A stretch of DNA of 64,000 nt from contig NC_046677.1 of the NCBI RefSeq assembly GCF_003369915.1, positions 19,052,913-19,116,912 on the forward strand. Direction: 5' to 3'. This stretch comes from Drosophila miranda. Its lineage: Eukaryota > Arthropoda > Insecta > Diptera > Drosophilidae. The notes under the pieces were generated by a model that was not told the origin of the DNA, did not search any database, and was given only the letters and a program-made list of their open reading frames with translations. Every line of letters starts with the position of its first letter. Position 1 is the first letter of the stretch. The position numbers were made by a program, and so were the translations under genes. Shown here in pieces: positions 23,801 through 34,200 of this stretch.

Positions 23801-24909
23801 TTGATTAGATAAAAACTATTTTTGCCTTATGCCAAGCGTTTCCCACTTTCCTGAAAATACATTGCAGCCAGTTGATGGCCACGTCTGACCTTATCTGGGC
23901 ATTTTAACGGGTTGAAGCTGTTTACTACCCAGCTAATGTTACGTTTAGCCTTCACTAGGTTCTACAGTCAGGGAAATGAGTATCGAATAAAATGTGTAGG
24001 GACTTCTCACTGGATTTAGTCCACGTACCATCATTTCCTTTGCGGTACCCCACCGAGGTTGCAGTTTTCGAGATGAAACTCATTGTGCCAGATTGTCGTA
24101 TCTAGATCAGGTCGGATCAGTATTATATCCAGAAGGAACACATCATTTTGCAGTGACTACGGTACCGGTACCTTCTCCACGCCGTTACTCATCCTTTCTC
24201 TCTCTCTCTCACACAGTCTTCCACGTGCTGTCTGCGACGTCTGGCGAGATATAACAGCTGGTGTTGGTGTGAGTAGAGAGAGAGGGACAGATGTTGCGTA
24301 ATCAAAACCACCAGCAGAAAAATATTTAAAAATTATAATAATTAGGTGGAAATAGTAAAAAAAACTGACATTAGAATATAACAGGCACCGTGGTTTCTCT
24401 GTTTCTGTGCCAACAAAATTTTAAGAGATCTTTCCTCCCACAATCACAAACAAATCAATTCGTCCTTTTTACAGACAGCGATAACAAAAGAGAGAGAGAG
24501 AAAGAAAGCATGCCGCAGTCATCGGCACCGTACAAATTCTGTACGTAATTGCCTGTACAATATTTTGTATAAGTTACATAAATCATAAGCTCACATTTAT
24601 ACTGCCTGAGTACCAGGTATCAAAGTAGAGCGACTCTTACCGCTGATAGTAGTGTACCGACTCTTTTTTTTATTATTTCTGCTTTCCATAAAGCAGACTT
24701 ATTCCATAATATTATCCCTAATATTGGATAAGCAAATGAACTATATGTGAGCACACGATTTTTGTAATATTTTTAGGTACACGATGCTAGGAGCCAGCTT
24801 GGTGTGTGAACAGGATTGGCATAAACTGCTCAAAAGCCCAGCAAATTCGAATGGTACGCTTGCACAAAGGAAAGGGAAAGTAGGAAGACCGAGAAGAGCC
24901 AAGGATTAA
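14814..24909 (+). CDS. LIM-only protein, LMO4 type
   Basis: Four coding exons, 14814-15060, 18274-18427, 23161-23352 and 24777-24909, join in phase to 241 residues. LMO proteins are nuclear adaptors made of two tandem LIM zinc-binding domains. They bridge LIM-homeodomain/LDB complexes and carry no DNA-binding fold. Here a poorly structured N-terminus (about 1-76, rich in S and N) precedes LIM1 (about 78-133: CGGCGDKI, RYWHNGCLKCHCC, FTRRGLILCKKDY). LIM2 follows (about 142-212: CSGCGETIPPSE, FHLRCFSCAKCG, LGASLVCEQDWH). All expected zinc ligands are present. The tail ends with a basic KGKVGRPRRAKD, which resembles an AT-hook core. It is probably the fly LMO4 homologue (CG5708 by recollection). 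Introns of 3.2, 4.7 and 1.4 kb are filled with LINE and MITE relics, yet the splice sites are intact. Confidence 0.92.
15061..16329. other. LIM gene intron 1, left part
   Basis: This is intronic sequence without a supported gene. The words GGTTAGG and AAGGTTAGGT occur near 15525-15545, resembling the tail of the LINE relic at 35.8 kb, so another LINE 3' end may lie here. The 15560-16320 part has LINE-like base composition. Confidence 0.35.
16330..17900 (+). mobile_element. R1/LOA-like LINE relic in LIM intron 1
   Basis: On the plus strand, broken frames spell RT landmarks in the expected order: a FRKRWKMLFLIP block near 16630, then GEHPSIMPDRQSE, and a TLPIWFSQV stretch near 16770-16800 that matches the usual QYGFR block out of frame. 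Near 17015 there is a LIDARLNF-like block (MIDTRLCFQKHLAF). Many stops and frameshifts interrupt it. A minus frame at 17677-17898 may be from another fragment. The clade is inferred from these blocks only. Confidence 0.55.
18428..20259. other. LIM gene intron 2, left part
   Basis: There is no recognised gene. The sequence from about 18540 to 20160 is less AT-rich than true intron and probably derives from one or more retroelements, but I found no diagnostic motif. Short AGATCTAGATC-type repeats occur near 19400-19440. Confidence 0.3.
20260..20400. mobile_element. Decayed fragment of the 1.8-kb MITE family
   Basis: A run beginning AAAACAAACATGCTTGATCG, followed by ATCAAAC and AGCTGAGCT, repeats the interior-to-right part of the MITE at 1769-2607 (about 2420-2460 there). 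The CCGGTTCAGTGT and TTCGGAGCGCTTA words follow in the same order as in the intact copy. The terminal inverted repeat itself is lost. Confidence 0.65.
20751..21240 (-). mobile_element. LINE relic, RT C-terminal region, in LIM intron 2
   Basis: The minus frame of 141 residues reads WIFNSVVRLTLLYDVLVWW, then HQRHDLLCITRVLRSTPTKA. It matches the block after RT in R1/LOA-type LINEs (..VRPILLYG..VWW.. and LCITGALRTTPT..). Stops lie on both sides. The continuation toward 20450 is degraded. It is an independent insertion or a separate fragment relative to the plus-strand relic in intron 1. Confidence 0.65.
21241..23160 (-). mobile_element. LINE-derived debris, LIM intron 2 right part
   Basis: A 95-residue minus frame at 22240-22527 is basic and glutamine-rich with no known fold. 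It resembles the low-complexity ORF1/gag of non-LTR elements in this orientation. The rest to about 22850 shares that base composition. The final 300 bases before exon 3 are AT-rich true intron. The assignment is tentative. Confidence 0.35.
23353..24776 (-). mobile_element. LIM gene intron 3 with a LINE ORF1-like fragment
   Basis: The words ATGATGTCACCGTCCTGCAT and AATTGATCA at about 23550-23590 recur almost identically at 36608-36640 in the dpr intron, inside another minus-strand LINE relic. The two are therefore copies of one family. A CT-rich and GA-rich microsatellite pair occurs at about 24195-24215 and 24270-24290. Exon 4's acceptor (TATTTTTAG) directly follows. Confidence 0.5.
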
Positions 24910-27844
24910 TAATATTTAATGTCTTGTATTAAATAAACGTTTATTTTAGAACACAGTTCATTTTATAGATTATCTTTAAAAATTCAATTAAATCAAAATG
25001 TAATAATCCGAAAGCCCCTATCCCACTCCTTCAATGGAAATATACATAATTATTTTTTTATACAGTTCTGAATGTAAAGGTAAACTAAATTGTCGTCGAT
25101 ATTATTTGTGATTTTAAGGAGACGCCTCCAAAATAACAAACCATCGACAGGCATTGTAAGCAAAATAGTATGCTGCCATAATATCGCCGTTTTCAGAAGA
25201 CATCATCTCGTGCGAGCTTTTTTTTATGATGATCATAGAGTTAAATCGATTAGTGAAGCGTACGGAGATAAACGAAGACAGTGTAATCGAGAGCATAAAG
25301 CCATTTGAAAATTATCCGTGCTCTTTCCTTGGGATAGGGTCGCGCATACGCGCTAACGTGCATCGGCCTCTGTTAGGCCGATCGTTATTCACGTTCTCCG
25401 GAGTACCTTAGAACCCCCGATACCTATTCTATTCAATGATAGAAACTCGCTATAGTGCCTAACGATCTGCATCTATCATAGTCTAGTTGGCTATCGTCTC
25501 TGAACGCGTTCGGCCCTGAAAACCTAGCTGGCCCTGAGCTAACACCCCAGAGAAGGCAACTAAACTTTCCATTCCATTCCATTTCCACTCCTTCAGCACT
25601 GACTTCAAACGAAAGCATCGAACACATTTACGAAAGAGTTCCAGCTTGGAGCTACTACTCGTGAAACCGACTATAATAGAGACAGTGACAGGATGACGCA
25701 GAAATGGATTTAAATGGTACATCAGAAACGACAGTCCTGGAATTGGTTCAGATCCTGAACCAACTCAGTCTCACTTCTACAAAGATAAATGAGGCAGAAG
25801 AGCGGCAGGAGAGCTTAGCAGTATGGCTGGTGAGATCCCGAATCTTACAAAGAGAGTTCAGTTTTATCGAAAACAAACTGGGTGAGACCCAAATAGAAGC
25901 TCAGCTTAAGCTAAAGGTCGATGCACAGGCTAAGGCTAAAATCGCACGCGATTTTAGGATTCAGTTCCTTTCGTGGAACTTAAGCACATCTTCAACAACT
26001 TTTGCCTAATCATAAATCATACATCAGCGCCTGCTATTAAGGATATATATCCTATAAGGCTGAACAAAAATCTGACCTACTTTATTGTTGGTCAGACTGG
26101 AACTGGTTCGCGATAGAGCGGCATAGCTGCATAATTTCGGTATGTGCAGTCTGGAATAAAAAAAAACCCATCATCTTGCAGTTACTCGGACTAAATTCAC
26201 CAGCATCAGTATATATCAACGAGCAGCTTACAAAAGAAATCTACCAGATTTTTAAAGAAGCTTTAAAAGAGAAAGAAGCATCAACACCTGCAGTTTAGGC
26301 GCAGGGGAACGGTTCACGTAAGAGTCAGCCAAGAAAGCGAGTTTTGGGTGGTTCTCGAAATTCATGAACTTCTAGAGATGCAAGCCGACACCAAAAGTCC
26401 TGCAGCTGGCGAGAAATGTTCGTTTAGTCAATAACACAAGTTCGATTCCGATTCGATAACACTATGTTTGGCTCAACTGATAGCCGGTAGACGTATCTGG
26501 AGACGGCTGGGAACAATTTGTTGTTCCGTCTGGCATGCTCTCTCTTTTCGCAGAAAAGTTAGCCAAGTCTAATGTCATAGGGATATTATGAACCAAGCTT
26601 TTAAAATTATGTAATTTGTATGTACAGCTATTAAAATTGTCGACAATTAAAACAAAGTAATGAACTACTACTACGACAGACAGTCGCACTGACAAAGATC
26701 GTTGCCAAAACAAAATATCCTTAGCAATCATTTATGTAACTTTTATTTATGTAACCCTGGAACATTTTAGCAACTTTAGTAAATCATTTGTACCATCCCT
26801 GGCAAGTACTGTGATGGGCGCAGTTCGCGTTTGGACAATGCACGCACGCGCATGCTTACATACATACATATGCATTCATGTCTGAAGATATGTTCATGGC
26901 TCCCCCTGTTACGTTGAGACCTACATAATGCGATTGCGTGAGTTATAAGGGGAACATTTGTACGTGGATATGTATGTACGTTTGTGTACATTTCCGACGG
27001 GAATTTAGTCTCCGTTTGACATTTCAAAGAAAAAGTTCTGAAGCCGGGCAATGCATTATTAAGCCATCAAGTGATTTTCAATTAGTTTTGTGCTAATTTT
27101 TTGCATGTGCATATGTACATAAAACTAAAATATATTTGGAGTACTTTGAAAATGTATTTACATATTTAAAATATGTACATACTGTATCTACGACACATTG
27201 AGGATACTTTATACATGAATGAATATAAAATATCTACATATGTACATATATAATACATAGGTACAAGATCTACTGAGAAACTATTGCTCAATTGTGTGGC
27301 TCTTATCTGCGTACTATGTATACACACATGTAAATAAATTTCAGCATACATATTTCGAACAAAAATAAGTAAATATTTACTTATGTAGATACAAATATTT
27401 GTACAGAATCAAAATATAATATCATTTAAAAACCATACACAATGTATGTAAATATGTATGAAATGTATAATTTGTAGGTGTTAAACTATTAAAACATAAA
27501 ACAAGGAGCGCCTGCATACATCTATAATTGACCTATGTATGCCTATAAATAAAGGAAGCAATTTGTTTACTGTGTATGTAGCATGCAACATACATATGTA
27601 TGTATGTATGTATCTGCATGCATGCGCTTCCATATTCAAAAAGCGAGGTGGTCAAGGTTTTCAAGTGGAACAGTGCTACATTTTTATTAATGTATGAAAT
27701 GTATTATGTATGTACATCTATAGTATAAAATGATCCTTCCTGAATATGTGCATACATGTGCAATCTGAAATTGGTGTCTGACAAATATGTTGCTGCAACA
27801 AACATAAACAAATTCAAGCTCGGAAAGATTTAAATTTGGAAATA
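24910..27844. other. Intergenic between the LIM gene and dpr gene
   Basis: The LIM 3' UTR (with AATAAA near 24930) comes first. A more GC-balanced block at about 25310-26330 is retroelement-derived. A plus frame at 25704-26009 is followed near 26180-26300 by a SPASVYINEQLTKEIYQIFK stretch, then EALKEKEAS. This resembles the ORF1 C-terminal block of non-LTR elements (VNE.LT......F). The dpr promoter should lie within 26.8-27.8 kb, which is dominated by TACATA/CATATG repeats. Confidence 0.4.
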
Positions 27845-28240
27845 ATGGAACCGAAAAGATGGCACTTGCAGCTGTCATGTTTTTTCCTGCTGCTTAGCTC
27901 AACATTTTCAGGTATGTCAAATCACATATGTATACTTATTTCTAGATTATTTCGCGCGCGAACTTTTGTTCAAAGGAATCAAAAAATTCGGTGCTCCGAA
28001 TTTTATGTAGGTACATACTTATATACATATGTATGTATATATCCTTAAAGTCTTAGGACCAATAAATAAATACATACATATGTATGTTTATAGCAGATGT
28101 CCTAGTATATATACATATGTCGAAATATACATTTGATACTATTCATCAGTAAAAAGAGTTTATCTTGCAACATATTTTTTGTATGTCAACAGTTCTCTTA
28201 ACCCATTAAGATATATGTACATATGTGTACAAAGCATTGG
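26860..28240. repeat. Dispersed palindromic TACATATGTA-type simple repeats
   Basis: ACATATGTA, TATGTACATA and CATACATATGTATG occur dozens of times around the first dpr exon, for example at about 26855-26880, 27590-27615, 28020-28040 and 28070-28090. Smaller clusters are at 13.03-13.08 and 54.36-54.63 kb. The words are self-complementary. This looks like cryptic simplicity, not one tandem array. Confidence 0.7.
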
Positions 28241-31200
28241 TGTTTAAATACCTAATGGCTCTTTAGGGTACCTTTGTACTTTTTTTTGTGTTCAATTATT
28301 CATTGCAAGTTTTTGTAGGGATTGGGAAAAAGGTGATGAGAGGTACCTCCTTCCCCCAGCACGCAGCGCAGCATCTGTTTTGCGGTTTTTGGATATCAAC
28401 AAAGGGGCTTCGTACAAAATTAAAATATACAGTCTTTGACGACGGACACAAGTCTGCTACGCCGAAGGTCGAGACTCTTCTAGTTGTTCTTTTAGCACAT
28501 TGATACTCGACTCGAGTTTTATTTTTGTTGTTGAGTTTGTTGTTGTTTTAGCATGCTTTCAAAATTAATGTTTTAATGAACAATTTTTGGAACCGATTTA
28601 AAAAATTACAAATTACAAAAAATTAAAATGTTCCCCTTACTAACTTCTATTAGTGAATCTGAAGGAGCAATTGTAAATGATCAATAATATCTGTTCGGTC
28701 AAACTTTCCCTTGCCAATGTCTTAATCTTACTGTTATCCTCTTATCCTCTTACACTTCATGTTCCCTCATAATGTAATCCATCATCTCTCATGTTTATGC
28801 GCCCAATGGTACCAAAGACCAGGCGTGCGTACCTTTTTTGAACATTCTTCCGGAGTCATCCAAAGTCAATAAAGTGCACACGTGCATTCACAAAAACGCG
28901 TGTGAATTTAACATTTTGTCTACCAACGTGGGGCAGTATATACAAATTTGTGTGAAAATAACCCCTAAGAGTGATATTAGGCCTCTCAAATCAATCTCTT
29001 GGAAACTAACTAACGAGAACTCAACGTACATTCATAGATCCCAATACCAAGTGTTTCAACCCTTGTTGCCCAGTGTAAGATGCAGTTCGTCGGCTGTTGC
29101 GCTACGATCCCGAATTGAAAGACAAACGTACATTCGCACAGAACCAACGGACCACATTTACTGTGGCCATTCTCGTCGCATTTGTCGTGCACGTGCCCTT
29201 CTGGTCGATGCCGTCGTCTGCCGCTGCCTTCTGCTGATCTTCGTCGCATCAGAAGAATCCTAGAAGCAATTTCGGTCTACCTTGTTATGGACTAGTGTGA
29301 AAAAAACTGGAACGATTGGAATAAATCGCTGGACTACACTTCGCTGCCGTCATGGAATAATTGCGTCGCATGCTTGAGCGCCATTGCCAATTTCTGATGT
29401 CCAGTGGAGGTACTCGAACGCAGACTAGAAAGCCCGATCATCAGCTCTACCAATGCCCAAAACTCATCGTTCGCGCGGACCCTCGTCGATCGTACTCTCT
29501 GCTCAAATTCGGGACACAGATTAATGTGCGTGCAAGCTGTTTAAAGCCATGGATGCAGTAAAACTGTTGCATGTAGGAAAAGAGCATCGGCGCTGTCTCA
29601 ACTGCCTGTCTACGGGACATCAAATGGTATTTTGTATCTCAATCCATCGATGTCGGGCCTGCGGTCAGTGTCATCAGATTCTATTGCATCACAGCAACAC
29701 GCTGCAGGCCGCACCTTCATGACCATCAGCCTATCGAAGAGGCTGCGCATGCACACGCCTAATCGGACTCCGCCAAGAAAACTCTGGTCATCCTGGCAAA
29801 AACCATCGTCCTCGTCAAGGACCCAATGGGCTTCTAAAGAATTAGCATAGCACTCATTGACTCGTGCTCCTAGGTAAATTTCATAGCCGATGTTTTTGCT
29901 CGGGAGATGGTCCGCCTACCGTGAGACAGACACGACATTAAAATTTGCAGCATCGGTTATTCGCAAACGTAATCTTGCTTTTCGCCCTTTGAGCTATCTC
30001 TCTAATCGTAATCTCCCACTGGAAACGTCGACATGTTGTTATTCACGAAAGCATTCTTTGTCCTTTGTGCAGTGGGCCAAGTCCAACGACACCCTGCTTG
30101 TTTTCCCCAATCTTTGTGATGAATTTACATAAGACGAAAATGCCTGTACAAGTAAACATTTATAAAAATGATTGCACATACCAGTACATTCTGCGCACTT
30201 ACCAGCTCAACACCGTGACCTACGGAACGGCCTCGGCACCATAACTAGTACGCAGACTACAGCACTTGGCAGACCTTCATCCAGTTGAAAACCCCTGTGT
30301 CGCGGCTGTCATCCAGTCCTCATTCTACGTCGATGACTTTTTAACTGGAGCTGATGATCTCGCGACTCTGCACACCATTAAGAATGAAGTGAGATTCTGA
30401 ATCGAGGTCACTGAAAATATGACATTGGAGTCACTTGGAATCGGAATAAAAAATATGAACCTTTTCGCATTCACATGCAAGAAGATCACCTCAGTCATCA
30501 CCTAGAGAGTGTCATCCTATCAGCTCCATCGATTTTCGACCCGTTAGGACTGTCGCCACTCGTTATAGTGGCTAAGAAAATACTGTGCAAGTACTGCTCG
30601 CACGACTTCAATGGCATAAATCCGTTCCGCAAAGCACGCATGTAGCGTGGAGCGCACTTGCTTGCCCAACACATGCAATGGTCAAACCATTGCTCGTCGA
30701 TAAGCCACGCTATACTCACTTGTGGTGTGACTCACATATTGTCTTATACTGGCTCTGAAACACTTTGTGACCCTGTACAGTCTTTGGGAATGGAGTCTCC
30801 GAAATTCCGGATTTAACTTGGACAGGCGATTGGTTATTTGTGCCTACCGCTTCATCTCCTGTCGACATTGCCGACATCTCACGAACTTGAAACCTTCATG
30901 TGGTTTGCTGGTTCGCCTTTCCTGAAACAACCTGCCGCATATTGGCCAACATCACCTTAGTTCATCGACATAAATACAGAGGTGATCAGTACTAAGCAAC
31001 GGAAAGCACTAACAGCGCCGTCATAATCTCCAACTATTTACTCGAGAAGCTAAACAACAACAACTCCCACACTCGCTGCCTACATATTGTCAACTGCATG
31101 TTTGGTTTCTACAACTTAACTAGGAATATAGGTTCCTCCCGAATTCCTCCGAATAATTTAAGACTCGTTCAGCAACTGTTGACTGCTGGATACTCCGGTT

Positions 31201-34200
31201 CTGCCTCATGAACGATCGTATGTCGTTTTCAATTGCGCATCTACAAGCCGCTTCACATTTTGCGTTCTATACGATTACGATTAGAGCATTAGTAAGCTTT
31301 CACTTCGTTACTTTTCTTTGCCTATCGTCGTATACATAGAGGAGCATTATAGACTTAAATATATAAATTCTTGATCAGCATCAATAGCCGAGTCGATATA
31401 GGCATGTCTGCCTTCCGACTGTCCGTCTCTCCGTCTGTCCGTCTCTCCGTCTGTCCGTCTTGGTTTGACAACTCCCAGAGAGTAAAAAAGCTAGGCTCCT
31501 GTGATATCCCAATGTATCAAGTTTATTTCAAACTTTGACAGGACCCCCTTCCGCCCCTTTTGTCGCAGCGCATCTACCAGAGGGTAGGCCATTCTGCAAC
31601 CTACAACCTGCAACAATCTCATCAAATCGTTCGACTAGACTAGTTATTCTTTTCTTTCTTGCTCTTTTCATAGCATAATATAACATAAATTTTAAATTTT
31701 TTAGATGTTGGCAAAATAACTTCCTCTCAAAATCACTTTGGAAATACTATACAGAGTCAGTTCACCACCAAAAACAACACTAGGGTAATTGCCCAGAAAG
31801 GAGGGCTTGCCATATTACCCTGTGTCGTCAAAATTAACTCTCCAGCAACGGTAAGTCGTACATTTGTTACTTAAAATAAATATAATTAATCGTAACTAAC
31901 ACAAGTCCTGCAATCACTCACAAACGACTCGACCGATTTTGATATGTATGTATGTAGTAGTTTAAGTTGCTTGATGGCAACGAGTAACATTTACTTAATA
32001 AGTATGTTGGACTTAAAATTATAACAGCTGCAAGTTTTACAAGTATGTTTGTGACTAATTATATGCGTGTACGTCTGATGCGTGGCTGAACTGACAACTG
32101 ACTGATCTCTCTCTCACTTGCTATCGGCTCTCTCAGAGCCGATTACTGCTCTATCCCGACGACACGACGAAAACACGACCGCTTCGTGTCTCTCTCTTTC
32201 CTTCGTTTCCTACATTCGGCTGTCCTGACGGACCATTCGCCTCGGATGGGTCTTGCCAAGGTTTCATATATTCTGAAACTGTAGAGGTCTTATAGGGACC
32301 CTCAGTATCCCCAATCTTCTCGACTTCGTACCTTCCATGATTCTTTACCCTAACCACCTTATACGGCCCTAGATACTTTCCTTTTAGCTTTAATCCAGTA
32401 CCATACTGAGTACGCTTGATAGCTACTAGCTCATTAACCTCATACTGTCTATCTAGTTTCCTTTTTAAGTCAAAACTCTTCTTGTTTTCCTGCTGTAACC
32501 GTGCAATGTTTTCAACTACTTCCTTTCTAATTTTTTCGCGGTCCTTGTTCAACTCTTCGATAAGTGATTCTTCCAATATTTCTTTTATTTTTGGATCCAT
32601 TCCTATACGCATGTCTAGCCCAGTCAATATCTTGAAAGGTGTTACCTTGGTACTTCGCGGCTCAACACTGTTGATCATTTGCTGTACTTTTCCTAGATGC
32701 TTATACCAACTACCGGAATTACCCTGACACAATTTCGACAACATAGGCACCACTATCTTGTGCATCCTTTCGACTTGACCATTCCCACGTGGAACGCCTG
32801 TGGCAATCATGAAATGCTGTATTTTCTCTCTCTCACAATATTCACGAAACAAATTGGACATAAACGCTGCACCCCTATCCGTCACTATTCTGTTCGGATT
32901 ACCAAAACTAGTCCCCTGAATTTCCAAACACTTAACGACCTCTTCAACGCCTGTACTACGTGTAAAATATAACCAAACAAACTTAGAAAATCCATCAACG
33001 ACAACCAGTATATAATTGTACTGTTTTTTAGTCATTTCCATTGGTCCAACGTGATCAATGTGATACGTTTGTAACGGCCTATCACCCTTGTCTATTGGTT
33101 GCAAATAACCCTCACGTTTATCTGTCTTTTCATTGACAATGATACACTCGACACAACTATTTATTACGCGCCATACTTTGTCTTTTAACTTCGGAATATA
33201 TTACGACTTTTCAATGATATCTTTTGTCTTTTTAACTGAAAAATGTCCTTGCTTATGTGCTATTGATATAATCTCATTTTCCAACTGAGCTGGTACTACG
33301 ATAAGCTCCTTATCCGGATCCTTAAACAAAATCTGATTCCGAATATAATAATCCTCATATTCCTTGTCCTCCACAATACTTCTAACAGCCTTAACCCAAT
33401 CGTCGGTTAGCTGAGCATCTTTCAAACGATGAGCTATACTTTCGGTCACCATAAAACAAGATACACGACTCAACGCGTCAACGTGCCTCATCTTCGTTCC
33501 TGAGCGATGTTCTATAACATAATTAAAATCTTGTAGGTACATGGCCCAACGTGCTACTCTCAAAGGAACGTCTTTCTTTTTGATCGTCATTATAAATGCA
33601 TTACAATCTGTGACAATTTTGAACTTTATACCCAAAAACATTTCCTAAAATTCTCTGCCATCGACCCTTTCACCGAACTCTCACTTTTATTACTCAGCGG
33701 CCAATTCTTACTCATCGGCTTGTATCCGCCTCTAGCTTTCTGGTAAACATCGATCTGAAATTTAAGCTCCTTTAAGTTTCTAGCTTGGTACAGCATTGCC
33801 TTACTTGCCCTAGCGTCTGGTATACCATCCACAAAATATTCGATTAAACTCTCATCATCTAGTTTAATTGGCTTGGCTATCTCCATTAACGCATACAAAA
33901 ACTCATGCAACGACTCTCCTTTTTTCTGCTGGCGCTTTTGCAACATTCTATGTACTTCTACGGACGACAGTTTAACACTAAACTCATCCAACAGAGCTGC
34001 CTTCAACGAATTCCAGTTACGAATATCACGCAAACTACGAGCGAAAGATTTTGCTGCACCAACTAACAACTGCTTGGCATAAATGAATAATTGTAATTGA
34101 CTCCATTGAACAGTAGCTGCGCATTCTTCTAATTCCTCTATCCATTGATTGATGTCGGGGTTATTAGAACCAGAAAATTGTGACACACTACCTTCCACGT

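Noticed and set aside
28838..29263. 141-residue plus frame in dpr intron 1
   Set aside because: Just upstream of a BEL/Pao relic, with no start context and no domain; likely 5' part of that relic or chance.
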